The notes: a model not told the origin generated them from the sequence alone. Numbered from the stretch's first letter, positions 13,301-28,300 are shown. The stretch: DNA of 64,000 nucleotides from Acridotheres tristis (GCA_037013685.1 CM072885.1:67931785-67995784); one strand, 5' to 3'. Made by a program: numbers and translations.

Positions 13301-16300
13301 TACCCAGGGGACTCGAACGTTGCACCTTCCTCAGCTGTGGCCTCTGCCAGCATTCCTTCTGCTGTCCTGTCCCCTCCCTTGCCCACAGATGCCATGGCCC
13401 AGCCAGGCTACCTTGCTCCTGTTGTGCAGCCATATGGGGAACAGAATGTTTTAGTTTCCATGGGCAGCCTGGGAGGACAGGTTCAGGTGCCCCAGCCTCC
13501 TGTGAGTTTAGCACAACAGGCCTCATCTGCCTCCTCACATCAGGCAGTCGTGGAGGTAAATATATGGAATATAATGTAACAGTAGATTTTGGATGTTTGA
13601 CTCCTGCAACAGTGTATTTCTGTGGGGAACTAATCCCTTCTTGTGCTTGTCTTCAGTTGGAAGTTAATATTTCAAATTACCTTTTTCTTACAGCAGAATG
13701 TCATGCCAATGTGGGGACCTTGTTGCCACTGGTTGTTCTGTTGGGAAGTGAGTGTGCATCCTGCAGGCAAAAAGCAGTAAAACACTTCACTTCTTGCTAG
13801 TACTGTAGAACATTTTTGCCATATCAATGGCAAGCTGCAGTCAATAGCCTTTGAGAATCTATCATTATGCCTATTCCTTGCAGTGTGGTTCTTGCAGGGA
13901 GAATTGGAATTGTCTTTGTGTTCTGCATTGGCTTGCCTTTTGCACATTCTGTTAGTAAGACTGTGACTGCATGGCCAGCTGTAGTGACATGTGGCAGTAG
14001 AAAGGATGTTTTGGCTGGTTTCCTCTCCTAACCCCCCCTCAGGTGATGTTTTGCTTCACTGCAGTTTGCTCTAGAGTATTTAGTAAACTAAAGCTGTCCT
14101 AGATGCCAGCTGTTTAAACTTCTAAAAAGGCAGAGCTTTCAGCTTTACAGCTGGTTTGGGAGGAAACACTGAAGACTACTGGGTTGCTTGAAGAGGAACT
14201 GTACTCTTTGGGGGGATTCTTGATTGTAGGCTTCTATCCATAGGGTACTCAGGGAGTCTCACAGACTGCTTCTTCAGAGACTCTTCCAGCGACACAGCCT
14301 GCTCAGTCTACCCCTTTGGCTTCTTCTATGGATAGGTGAGCACTGCTTCTTTTCACCAGACTGAGTTTCAATGTCATGTGTTAGATCAAACTTCCATGGA
14401 TAATCCTTAGATTTATGTTTTCACCAAGGATGTGGTTTTTTTTTTTTTTGTTTTGCTGGGAGTGTTCTTGAGGATGTGAGTAACTGAAGTTCCTGGAGGA
14501 AAAACAGGGTGATGAAGGGTGGAGTAGGTTGTGGTTTATGGAGGAAATAAGTAAGGTTGTGTATAGTGATTAACTTTATTTGTCATGTCAAATGGATCAT
14601 AAGAAACAGGTTTTTTTGTCCTTTTGGCACTTAAGCAGAATTCAAACTCCAGATAACTTGAAAACATAAGATAGATTTGTACAACTCAGCTTGCAAGAGG
14701 TGTAGCAAAACAATTAGAGTTAGAATTTCTATTCTGAAGTGTTAACAGGACTCTTCCTCTACTCGATGATTAACGCACATATGCCACTTCCCAGTACAGA
14801 ATATCATGTGGTGGGTTAAAGGGTATTGCAGTTTTGGAATGCATGGATACTAAAAGGAAGTTGCCTTTTGTTTCTAGTGCACATTCTGATGTTGCTTCAG
14901 GATTGAGTGATGGCAACGAGAATGTCCCAGCTTCCAGTGGGAGGCACGAAGGGAGGACAACAAAGCGTCACATGCGCAGGTCTGTGCGCAGTCGCTCTCG
15001 CCATGAGAAGACTTCCAGGCCGAAACTGAGAATTCTAAACGTGAGTGTTTTTTGTTTTAGGGACAGTTCAGTAGTAATGATGTGCTTTTGACCCTCTACA
15101 AGCATTCCATATATTGTCTATGAAGAGCTTTTTGGAGCACTAGATAAGGCAGAATTGGCTTGCTTAGCTACCAATGGTTCCACACACTATTCCAGAATAC
15201 TTAATATATCCTCAGGCAAAAATCATGGTACCATTTACTAGACTGGAAAGGTAGAACATGTTTGTATTATACCAGTTAGTTTGTCTCAGTGAACTTTAAA
15301 ATCTCAGCAAACTTAAATTCTTATGCTTTTGGTTTGAAGCATTATTGTTTTTTCCTTTAGGTTTCAAACAAAGGTGATCGGGTAGTGGAATGCCAGCTGG
15401 AGACGCACAATCGGAAAATGGTTACTTTCAAATTTGATTTGGATGGTGATAACCCTGAGGAAATAGCTACAATTATGGTAAGATACATTTTTAGAGATGG
15501 AGAATCCAGTCAGTTGTTTTTTTGGTTTCTGGTGTAGAATTGGTCTCCCATGTAGCCTGGTTATCTCACAGCTAGGAATTTGGCAGTAGTTTAGCAATCT
15601 GATTATGAATTAATGTTACACATGCAAGTTATATGAAAATTTGTCAGTTTTTACCTTAGAATTGAGGTTTTTATCAACTAAAAATACTGCTTCTGTTTTT
15701 TTGGTTGGTGGTGGTGTTTTTTTTTTTTTTTTCCCAATCTGACATTTTCAAAACTGCAAGCATCCTTGTGGAAGTGCCAGGTTAAAAAAATTTTGTTTTT
15801 CTAAGAGCAGACATTGCTAGATCTTGTTATTTTTCAAGTGTTTCACTATTGTTGTCAGTTAAAATAGAAAGATTCTGTTTTTAAAGTAAGAAAGGGGAAT
15901 TACATTTTGGGTTTTGAAAGTACATAGTAACTGATGCTGCTTTTGACTTTTATCAAAAGAAAAGAATTCTGCATTCAATATATGATGGCCAGGCACAGGA
16001 AAGAATTTGTCCTATAGAGTTGCACTTAAGTGAGCATATTGAGTAGCATAGAATAGAATCTCCATTTCTTTTATTTTTAATTTGAACTCTTACTTTTGGT
16101 CTGGTACAGTCTAAATAAGCCTGAGATGGTTTTAGTATTGCTGAAGTGGGGGGGATGACAAAACACAGTATCTTTGGCCAGCTTCTTGGGCACCTGTGCA
16201 GTGTTTGTCTTTTGCTTAGAGACGTGGCAGGGTCTGAGTTGGTGTGTGCTGGATTTGTGCTTGTCAAAAGGAACCAAAACAGTGATATGGGAGGAATTCT

Positions 16301-19300
16301 CTGCCACCAATGGCTTTCTGAGAAAGAAGTAGTTTGTTCATGCCTAAGTACATATATTAGCCCAGTCAATAACATGAGGTCATGTGCCAGAAAATATGGA
16401 GAGTACAGAGATATCTTTCTTCACCTTAAACCTAAAGTGATCCTGTGGAGAAATAAGAGTATGCTTTATGAAAACTAAACAAGCAAAACCAAAACTAAGG
16501 CACAAACACTCTCCAAGCAACAAAAGTAGCAAATATTTAAAAATGAGTAGAAGCAAAATAAGTGAACTTTGCAGTCAAAATGCAGTCACATAATTAAGTG
16601 TGCAACCAAATTTAAACATCTGAATCTGGAACATTGTGCTCATTGATTCCTTGTTGAATATTGAGCAAACTTTAGATTGCAAGACTTTCTTGTTTCCTTT
16701 TAATCATAATACTGTTAGGTATATCCCATGTAGGTGCCTGTTGGTCCTAAACTGCAAGTATTGAAGATTTCTTTAATTAGTATTCTGCATTGCAAAGGCT
16801 GATATAAGCACATCACGCCTGACTTTCCTTTTCTTGAACCAGGAATTTTCCTTTACTTGAATCCCAGGAATTTGATGTAAAAGTAATGTCTCAAGCTTTT
16901 CCTCTGAGACACTTTCTTTTTTCCAGCAGAGACTCTGTGACTGACAGCTTTACTTCTGTTTCATAGATTCTCTGTGAGTTTTGCCATGCATAATTTCAGG
17001 AGACAGAATACTCAGGGGTTAGACCAAATCAAAAATACCTTTCTAACTACCAAGTGTACTTGTTTAAACTAGTTTTGTCCAACATAAGCAAGAGAAGTTA
17101 TTTTCATAAAACAATACAATGTATTGCAGCTAGACAGGCTGAGCAATCTTTCCCTGTATTTGGAATATAATTCATACTGGCTTTTTATGTACCACAGCCA
17201 GACTTTAAATCAGTGATGTGCAACCTGTATAGAGGAGAAGTTGTATATGGCATGAATAGAGAGAAGCACAGAAGACATCTTGGAATACAGAATTTTCAAT
17301 TTCTTTTATATTATAGTTCTTGTTAAATGTGTCTCTTAGTGAGTGGACATTGCATTCATTAGACAGGAGGAACTGCAGTAAGATAAGGCTGCTAATTTTA
17401 AGTTTGCCTGTGCTAAGCAAAGATTGAGGTGACAGTGTGATGAAGAAGTGAGATTGAATGTTGTTCCACAGCAAAGATTAAACCAGGGCACACACTTCTG
17501 TGCTGGAGATAATTTGAGAAACAATTGCTTTTCTCTAAGGTGTCGCCACTTTATCTTTTTCAGAAGAGCAGCAAAGGGAAGACAAACATTAGCACCAAAA
17601 GTAAATTGTAGTTCTTCAATATATCGTTCGTGGAAAATAAATGCTGCTTTGTTCTTTTACAGGTGCAGAATGAGTTTATTTTAGCAACAGAGCGAGACTC
17701 ATTTGTAGAACAGGTACGAGAGATTATTGAGAAGGCTGATGAAATGCTCAGTGAGGATGCAAGCGTGGAGCCAGAAGGGGATCAGGGCTTGGAGAGCACG
17801 CGGACAAAGGATGACGGCTTCTTCCCGGGGTCACAGGTATGTGAAGGACAGAGTGCCTCAGCTCTTGGTATCTTCCATTTGGGTGGTATGGTTTTGTGAA
17901 AAGAGCTAGCTAGGAATAGAAACTTCCTGTCATGAGAGATATCAAAGATCAGTAATTAAAAGATAAAAAGAGAGAGCTTCATATCAGAGTGAGAGCCTAA
18001 AATTGAGTTAGAAAGCTAAATAACAGACCTCTTACTTTTTGATGTGTTTGAAGACTTCCAAAGCTGCTGAATCTGCTAACAGTCCACTAAACAGACAGTC
18101 TTAAATGCTGATGCTTCTTGGATTTGAGATTATTGTGAGGTAGGACAGTAAAACCCCAACCCTCTGCTCCTCACTAAATACTGAGAGCCTGGTCTCAGGC
18201 CCTCCACCCAGTGAAGTACTAAGAGATTGGATAACTTGGTTAGGAAACACAGGTTTTTAAACTGCTGGGTGCTGAAAGCATTCAGGTGACATTTCCTGAA
18301 TATCTGCCTTAATTACACCCAGAGCTAGTTTGAAACATCCATTTATCTGCAGGATGTTTAAGGAAATCAGTTGGATTTCCAAAAGAATTTTTAGATCAGT
18401 TTGTTAATTGACAGTCACTAAGCTGACAATCTCTAAAAATGATGTAGCTGACATTTATCTGGGCAGAATTCCTCTAGTTTGGTGATGATGCTTGGGTCCC
18501 AGGTACTACTGCTTCCCTTAAATGCCCACATTTCAGTAAGGTAGCATTTTAAGAACTATCTTGTGGGTTTCTGTTTCAGAATAGAAGTTTAAATTTTATC
18601 TTACTTTACAGAAATTAGAGTTCAAACAGCCAGATCCTACATCTTCCATGCCACAAAGAATAGGTAAGTCTTTTGTGATTTTTTTCAACAGTTATCTTTT
18701 TCTGTTTCAGCGGATGGGTGCAGCCAAGTTTTTATTTTGTATGATGGAGTTCACATTCCATATTGCAGGTTATGTATTTAGTCACAGCCCTGTCTCACTA
18801 AACATCCACCTTCTTTTTGTTTAGGGGTTCCCTCTAGCTCCTTTACCCAGGTTGTTCATTCTGCGGGAAGACGGTTCATTGTCAGCCCTGTCCCCGAGAG
18901 CCGATTGAAAGAGCAGGGCTTTTTCACATCTGCTGCTGCTGGAGGAAGTGAAACTTCAGATATGGGTGAGTTCTCCAAACTCTTAAAAGCTGATGCCTAA
19001 GACATGTTCATCAAAACTGTGAAGTTAATTAACTAACTTTCTCTCAAAGTATGTGGGGAAGTAGGGAGCTGTCCGTGCTGGTAAGAGGTGACCGTAATTT
19101 GGGTCACACCATGCAGGATTCTTGGAGGAAAAGTGCTGATGAGCTGTCTGCAACACTCTGGAACCTTAATTCTGTATTTTAATGTAAGCCAGGATTTGTG
19201 TGTTTTGTTGTTTTGGTGGGGGCTTTTTGTTTGGTTTGTCGAAGGGGATTTTTATGCTAAGAAGTAAATGTAGTCTTAGTCTAACCATAGACAATAATAC

Positions 19301-22300
19301 TGTAATGAATTTTTCATAAATAATGAATAGGAAAAGGACTGATAATTTTCTTTTTTTCTTCCAGTTGCAGCATCTCCTGTACATGGTCCTGGAATGAATC
19401 TCTCCCACTCAGCATCATCACTGAGCTTGCAGCAAGCTTTCTCTGAGATGGGGCATGCTCAGATGGCAGAAGGACCTAGCACAGCTCCTCCAGTGTTCAA
19501 CCAAACAATGCCACCATTTCCACCTGCACTTTCTACCATGGCGGGCAGCGGTGCAACTCCTGCATCTGTGGCTACTTCTTCAGTATCTGTTTCCTCCAGC
19601 ACTGGTGTTTCTCTTCCAGGATCTGCTACTTTGCCTTCAGAAAATGCAGCTCATGGAGTTGCACCAAGCACAAGTGTGCCAAGCTCTATTTCTCCACCTC
19701 CAGCCTCACAATCTGGACAGCAGTCGACGGGTGTCGCTTCCAGCGTGAGCGCCCCTGCTTCTTTCTCCTTATCTGCCACGTCCCAGCCAGCCCAGCCAGT
19801 GACTGCAGACATTGCTCCCAGTATCAGCACACCATCGTCCTCGGCACTGCCATCTGCCCAGGTTCCTGGTGTCACTGCTTTTGGTGCTGCTGCACCAGCT
19901 GTGACATCTCAGTCTACTCCACAGATTGTGAGTAGTATGGCAGCACCACAGACGTCTGTTGCCCCGTCTCTGGCTCAGAACGTGGCTTTGCAGCTTCCCC
20001 AGCTCAGCAGCAGTGGCTCTGTGTCCAGCCTGGCAGAAACAACAGTTGTCAGCGCTCCACAGTCACTACCTGAGAGTGGGAACTCTCTGGATAAATCACA
20101 TCCCTGCAATGCAACTGGCTTATCTCTTCCAATCTCTGCACCTTTATCATCCTCGATTGCATCAAGCATATGTGGTTCAGTCTCTCAGCCAGTGATCCAT
20201 CCGTTACTTGTTCCATCAGGAATTACATCAACCCCTGTCCTACCCCAGATTTCAGGTGCAACACCCATGTTGCCCCAGGTTCCCTTACCTGGTGTCTTGC
20301 CACAACCAGTCACTAACTTGCCTGCAGTACAGCAAACTTTGATCCACAGCCAGCCTCAACCAGCTCCATTGCCCAACCAGCCTCACGTGCACTGTCTGGA
20401 GGCTGATGCTGATGCTCAGTCTAAAGCCCCTGGTATTGATGATATAAAGACCCTGGAAGAAAAGCTCCGCTCTCTCTTCAGTGAGCACAGTAACGTGGGC
20501 ACGGTGCATCCATCAGTGTCTCTGGAGACCTCGCTGGTGATGGAAACAACAGTTATTCCTGGCATCCCAACCACTGCTGTGGCACCAACCAAACCCCTGA
20601 CATCCATTAGCACTTGTATACCTCCAAGCAGTTTGCCTCTTGGACCAACTGGTTTGCCAGTGCTGACTCCAGTTGCCACTCCTGGGCAAGTGATCACCCC
20701 AGCCAGCTACATGTCAGCCTCGAGCAGCATCACCACAGCAGCAGTGAAACCAGGGAGCTCTCCTTCAAAGCCCCCTCTCAGCAGGGTCCCGGTAAGAAAC
20801 ACACATCAGGGTAACAAACAGCCTTCTTGGGCGGGATCCTTTTTGTAAAGCAAAATATTTGCTCAGGAAGAAGTTTCTTCATTTTATGTAGTATTGAAAG
20901 GTTTATGCTCTGGTGGCTTTTTATGTGTCCCAAGAGGTGTTCTGTTTTGTCCCTAATGAGCAAAAAAAAGTCCAATTCTGTTTAATGCTTCTGAGAGATG
21001 TCTCTTAATGTCACTGTTAGTTTTTCTTCTTAAACTACAGTGAGGCAGCTGTGGTTTGTTTGGGGTTTTTTCTTGATACTGATTTTTTCAAATAGAATTT
21101 TGATGTCTTGCTTTAAAAAGCTTTTTATCTTGCACATGACCACTAAACTGAGATGGTCGGTTGCATATTTCACAATGTGGTGGATTTGAGATCGCATAGT
21201 TTTGCTTCCTGTCATGAACCTGTTCTTTGCTGTCAAGGGTGAAACTGACTGAAAGGATTTTTTTTTTTTAGGTTCTCTGCTACTTATTTGATACCTGGAT
21301 ACTGTTTTTGTTATGTTAGATTTATGAGAGCAGGATTTTGAGAAATTTAAAAGATACCTGAAAATGGACTCTTTTTTTTGTGTGTTTATTGATTCATGCT
21401 CTACAAGCAAAACACACTGTCACAAAGAAATAATGACTCACAGTAACAACGTGAGAGGTGCTATAGATGTTGTTACCTGCTCACCAACCAGATATATCAA
21501 CATGTGACATTTTTTATTAAATGTCTGCCTGCAGACAGCAAGCAGCACATTTCTGTATTTTAAACTGAAACACAGCACATTTCAGTATTTTAAATTATTT
21601 TGGTTGTCCTTTCCTTAAATGGAAAAGTAGCCCCTAAATGGAAATAAATTGAAGAAACTTTCAGGTATTTAACAAACCAGAAACTTGAATACTTGCTTCT
21701 TTTTGTTTGTGTAATGATTTTTTTGTACTCATCAACACTTTGTGTTGGTTATCTTATCCAGCTTTGCTGTTAACCAGTCTCAGGCCATTCAGATTGAGCC
21801 AATGCTCCCAGCATCTCCATTCATTAGTAGTCTCTCCCATGTATTCTTTGTAGTCAAAGACAGTAAAAAATCTCTGCTATGGAAGAGTGGGAATATGTGC
21901 CCAAAAAATTGATAAGGAAATCTGGACACAAAGACATCCATTAATATTTCAATGAAGTTGAAAATTAGAAAAGAAATATTAGGAAAAAAAGGGAAATGGT
22001 ATTCATTCAGGAACAGTTGGAGCAGTTAGAAAATTGCTCATTGCAAACCTGTAATTACAAAGACTTGGGTTTAAATGTAATAAATGTTACAGGGTTTTTG
22101 ATTGTCAGTTGTAGAAATCCGACCTCCTTTCTGAAGTTTTCATTTATAAATTAGTTTTTTTTAACAAAGCTTAATTTTAGTTTGACTTTGTGTTGTTGCT
22201 GAGCATTAAGGAGTTTTATTGCTTTAGTCTTCTGGGGTTTGCTAGATTGTGTCTGTATATTTATTTTATTTATGGCCAGACTGTTAACTTAGTTAAATGT

Positions 22301-25300
22301 GTTTCAGTTTGTCTTAGAAATGTATTTAAAGTATGTTTTGCCTCTTACTTATAAACTAAATGATGAAGTTACTGCAGCTTAAGAATTTATCATGCCTCAG
22401 AACAGGTAACATCCTCACTTGTGTTCCTGCTTACAAAAAAGCTGAGCTAATGCAACTCAGCCTGGTTCCTGCTGAAATAGATAACTCTGGGAGTGCATCT
22501 TCACTGGGCAGCTCCTCCTGCAATCTGAAGTATTAGTTTAAGCTGTGCTAACACAGTGCAGGGCAGGACTGAGGTCTGTCCTGCAGAGCTCATGGCCGTG
22601 CTGGCCAGAGCTGGAGCTCACGAGGCTCTGTGTGTGCTCACACGCCAGGGGCACTGTCAGACCTCGAGATGACAGCTGAGAATAAGGATTGCAAATTGTC
22701 TTATGGGTTGCTTAATTCCTAGAACTTCCCACTTCCCTAACAATGGAAACAACTAACTAGAATGTGCTGTCTGACCTGGTGAGGAGGCTTTGATGCCTCC
22801 TTCTAACCTTTCAAATCTCTCTAACCTCCTCCACATAACCTGGATGACTTCCCCCTATCCAGTTGCATGGCCTAATCACTTTCTGTGGGTCATCAGCACC
22901 CTTCAGGCTCAAAAACAAGTTGTGGATCAAAAGATTGTTGTGAGAGCTCTACAAATCTGTTTCTCAACAAGGGGAGACATCCTCAGGCACTGACAGTTCC
23001 TGTTCTCAAGTCATGTTGCTTGGAACAATTTGCTGGAAGCATGCAGCTCACAGTTTCTAATGGACAGTTAACATAGATCTGTTGTAAGGAGACTGAGTAC
23101 ATTCTTACACCATTTTAGAAATCAGGCTTCTTGGAATAATTATTTTAGCATTTCCTCCAGACTTGAAAATAATATCCCCAAGATGCTTAATTCCTGGATA
23201 CTATAGCTTGTTTAAACTGGAAATGGTGACCACTCAAGGAAAATCTGGATTATAAAATAAAAACAAAGCAAACTTCCCCCAGCTTGGTTGCAAAAGTCCC
23301 TAAAGACTCTATGCTAACTGTCCAGGACGGAATTCTCTACAAAAAAAAGAAGTTAAGGCTTGTGTTGTATGACATGACTGACTGTAGCTTGCTATGTGAT
23401 CCTTGTGTTCCATGTCTGATGGCCGCGCGTTTCCTCTTCCTTATCCATAGGTGCTACCAATAGGTTCTGACCTCCCGGCTGGCACTCCCTCCAGTGAGCA
23501 GCTGCCACCTTTGCCAGGACCTTCACTAACTCAGGTGCTACACAACTTGGCAGATTTTATCTGCTTCTTTTCCCTTCAGGGAGCATGTTTCAATTAAACT
23601 CTCCATTGCATGTTATTAATGTTCTTGGTTTCCTTTTCTTTTGACTGAGTAACCCCTTTGGTGTAAGTGTAGCAGCAGCCCGAGTGGCTTCAGCACTGGG
23701 TGTGAGTGCCCTGGTCTGGTGGAAGGTGTCCCTGCCCATGGCAGGGCGTTGGAACTGGATGATCTTTAAAGTCCCTTCCAACCCAAACCATTCTGTGGTT
23801 CTGTGCAGCTTGCCCTTTGGGGTGCTGTACCCAGTGCCTAATCAGGCTTAACGGTTTTACTGTGTTAATCTGAACTTGAAATACTTTTTTTAAAATACAA
23901 TGCAGTGAAGTGTGTGCATAAAACTCTAACCTGTTTACTTCTTGAAAAGAGTATCATAGCAAAATAATACATGAAATGTTTATGAAAATGTAGAATTGCC
24001 TTTGTGAATTCCTCATGAGGTTTTGGAGTTTGGTTGTTTCTTTTGATGATTGCCTTTTTGGTTTTTTTTTTTCCTTTTTTTTTTTTTAATGTTGTGGTTA
24101 TTACTACATTCTAATTTCACTTGGCTTTAAGATTTGCAAAAAGTATTTGAAGTTCCTTATCAAAAACATGACATGAAATGCAGCAGTGGCTTCTCCTGCT
24201 TAGGTTCTGTCCATGTATACAATAGTTAGCTGGGATATTTTGTGTGGTGCTGAGCAATAGAACAAGAGGCAGTGGGCAGAAACTGATGCACAGTTCTACT
24301 TAAACATAAGGAAGAATTTCTTTCCTGTGCAGCACTGGAGCAGATTGTCCAGAGAGGGTGTGGAATCTCCCTTTTTGGAGATATCCAGGAACCAGCTGGA
24401 TGCAGTGCTGTGCCATGTGCTCTGGGATGGCTCTGCTTGAGTAGATGACCACTGTGGTCCCTTCCAGCCTGACCCAGTCTGCAATTCTGTGTGGTTTGTA
24501 CAACTAAGGCAGATGACATCTGAAATTGCAAGAAAAAGGCTTGTTCAACTGAAATATTTTCTAAAAGTAGCTCATTTTTACATCTTGATCTTCGAGCCAT
24601 AAGCCATATTCCTGCCCTGTGAGTAGCAGGGAAATGGGTATCTTCTTTCTCCAAACTGAGCAGGAGAAAATACACTTGTTTTTTCCCCCTGACTTCAGAG
24701 GCAGAAGCTGGTTTATCTCTTGTAGTCAGTTCTTTCTGAAGCATGGTTTTACTGAAGAGAAGACATCAACAATTTGGTGGTAATTCTTACCTGCATTCTT
24801 CCCATGCTTAGGTGTTAGATGGATCAGGAGACAGCTGGTTAAAATCGGTCATATGGAGTTGATAATCCTTTTCATTTTCATTGCTGGAAACTCAGTATAT
24901 TAGTAGTATTTTCCCCTAAGCTCAAGTGGCATTTGTAGCCACTTTTATGACTCAAGCCACAGTACCCCTGCAAAAGGCTACTTCCTGTTTGTCATAGGTA
25001 TTTCTGGCAGGATTTGTGGCATGGAAGAGTCACAAATATAGATCTCTTGCTTTTTGTCCTTTGCAAACAACTTGCCGAATTTTGCTTCTCATTTGAACTC
25101 AGAAGGATTGTCTAGGACTGAGACAAAATTGGAAGAGACCAACTGGATCAAATCTAATTGACTGTTACGAGCATTTGCTGCTGTCACATAATACTATCTG
25201 GAAAATTACTGGCTTGTCTTAAAGTAGATAGGCTTTCCTTCCATGCTGCTTCTGTCACTAGTAGGTGATTACACAACTTTTCCCCTTTCCTTAGTAGCAG

Positions 25301-28300
25301 ACTCATAATTTGCAGTGTTCACGTCATCTCAAGACCAGTTTTGAACAGTCTGTTCCATAGTCTTAAATACTGTTCTATTTATTCCTTAATTGCTTTTTAA
25401 AGTGTCTTTAGATTAATCTCTCAAGCTTAATTTTGGTCCCCTTGAAATCTTTATTTCCTGATCATTCTGATTAGTTCTTTGTTTACTTGAAGCAAAAATC
25501 TTCTTGTGAGCATAAGTGATAAGAATTATTTAAGATTTTCAGGTGACACATCCCCTTTATTTTATAGTGTTGGATTAAATTACCTCACTTGTCACTAAGC
25601 AGTTGGATTTCTGAATGGAGTCATAGAAGTCTGCATCTTCTGCTTTTTTTTTTTTTTTTTGTATAATAGACTTTATTGTTCCTAGGGTTTTTGGTTTTTC
25701 TTTGTCAGGGCTTTTGTTTTGCACAAGTCGGGAAGAATGTTATCCTGGCACCCAATAGGATAAAGATGCATTCAACAGGTTATCTCTAACTTTCAGTGGA
25801 AAGTAGTATTTTTATGTTGTAGTGATCTCTGCTTCAGTTTTAAAAACAGATAGAGTTTTTTGGGGTTTTTTTATGTAAAAGACTTGGAAAGATTAATAAC
25901 CCTAAAATTTGGATGAAAATTTCTGATCTGTAGGGTCAGAATTGCAACTTAATGGTATCTGACAATACATTCTTCTTTCAGTGTATCTTATGGGCATGGC
26001 CCTAATTTAATCATTTTGAGACTTTGGGACTTTTTTTATCTTCAAGTTACTTTTAGGTAAAACCTTCTTCCCTTCCTCTCCCCAATCCAACTGACCAAGC
26101 TTGAAAAACATCTTGTATTCTAACTGAAACAGCTGAAATCTAATAAGCATACTTGAGAGATTCTGCCCCTCTCCATCCTCTTCAAGTCAATCCATCTATA
26201 AAGCCTGTCTGAGGGAACTTGTGAGTTGGGGTTTTTGTAGGTTGATTGGTTTTGAGTGGTACTGTGGAATTTTTTTTTTTTTTTTGTTGTTTTTTTTAAA
26301 TTCCAGTTAATTTTCCTGTTCTGTTGTTTTTGAGCAAATATGTTACATGAGTTACTTCCAGTCTTACTGGTGCTGTACACATTAAATCTAAATGTGGAGG
26401 AAGGAAGCTTGGCAGAAATATGGAAGCTGTAATGAGTGCTTTAAATTTTAGTATTAAATATGTCTGTTTCTCAACAATGCTGTTATTTTTCATGGGCTGG
26501 GACATTGTTTTACTCATTTCTTTCTCAGTCCCAACAGCCACTGGAAGATCTGGATGCTCAGCTGAGAAGAACCCTTAGTCCAGAGACGGTTCCAGTGACA
26601 TCTGCTCCTGCCTGTGTATGTTTGCAATGTTGGCAGTTTAGTTGTCTGAAAGACCTCAGTGTTTTGTCAAAATTGTACTCTTAGGTCACTGCCTTTAATA
26701 TCACTACACCAGCATTTAGACTTTTAAAAATAAAAATTCAGAGTCATCTTCCAGTTTGTGGGACTGAGTCAACCAAAATCGGGAAAGTCTGTATATTGCA
26801 ATAGATTACATAATTTCCTGAGGCTGTTTTTTGGTATTAGCTGTTATTTCAATTTTTCTGGTGATGTCACCAAACTAGAAATGGAAGTGCCTGTGGAATA
26901 AGGGGAAGGAGCACTAAACAAGCAATATGTGATATATCAGTCTAAATTTGGGAGGGATGTTTCAAAGTATGGATCTGAAATTTTAAAAGTTTCTACTGAA
27001 AGAAGACAATGATTGACAATCCAAGTGCCTGTTTATATATTATTTCTGCACAGGCCAAGGGATGATCTGCTCACAGTCTCAGGGTTATAAGGCCTGTAAA
27101 ATCTCTTGTCTTGCATTTGTCTTTGGGTCATACTTTGTCCCTGTTGGAAGCAAAAAGAATGTGTAATATTCAGTATGTTGGATTTGTTGGCATTCAATGA
27201 AACTGCTAATTATTTTACTTTATTTTGTTTTCCTCCCTGAACCTGCAGTCTGTGCCCTCAGTAGCATCAACAACAGTTACTGGGCCGGTGTCCACAGCAA
27301 CACAGCCTCTGAAGGATGGTAAGGCAGCCATGGTTACTTTAGGTGATTTCTCAGCATGGGGATAGAAATCAAAATTGAACAGACTAACCACGTGGAAGGT
27401 TATAGTCTCTTCTACTAAATCATGGAATGGCAGCCCTTTGAGAGGGTCTTACTAGTTTTTAGTAGCCAGACTGAAATTTTCCCCTGTAGGCCATGGGGAG
27501 GGGGGATGATGGATACATGTGTGTTGTAGTGACTCATTTAGGATTTGAAGCTGTCCAAAATGTGAAATTAAGACTCACAAAGAGTCACCACTGTGCTGCT
27601 GAGGTACAGCATCAGGGCATGAAGGAACTGTTTTCTGTCATGTGCTATGTTCCTGGCAACAACAGTAGGACTCATTTTGTGTCATTACACTGTGTTCTCT
27701 CCCTTACCTAAGGGTGTTCCATTTCTGTTTGAACAGAGAAACCAAGGTTAAACTACTAAAAATTTAAGTAGTAAGAAACCCAGACTTCCTTCTGTCTGCT
27801 TTAGGACAACTGGAGGTTGAGTGGATGATCACCAGTTAAAGTCTGGTTGATCAATGACTTTCAAATCTGCATGAATTGAGTTGTTGGGGGGGGAATCAAA
27901 ACACTTGGAAAATAATCTGAGATTTTCCTATCAGTAGTCACCTAATTGTTTTAATTTTTGAAGTTTTGTGTTTTTAAAAGAAGCTATTAATATGGTGCTG
28001 AAATTTTTTCTTGAACTGTCTGGTAAACACTGTTCAGCGTGCACCTGCCTCTGAAGTTGAGTAACAAACCTTCAGAAGCCAATAAAACCTTGATGGAAAA
28101 CAAATGAAATATTCTTATTTTGGGACGTTGGTGAACTATAATGTAGAATTTATTAATCTGCTGTAGAATGAGTTTTGCCTTTTAAATTTAGCAGGTAAAG
28201 GTAAACAAACTGGGAATTTTCTTGATAAACAGAGCAAGCTGTTCAATAGAACTGATTTAAGAACAGAATGTTATTTCTCAGCTTTGTAACTTTATACTGC

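Noticed and set aside
15953..16375. 140-aa minus-strand frame in WNK1 intron 15
   Set aside because: No recognisable domain, AT-rich intron sequence, no splice or promoter support.
24226..24744. 172-aa minus-strand open frame
   Set aside because: Antisense of a non-coding CR1 3' end, extending into unique intron sequence.
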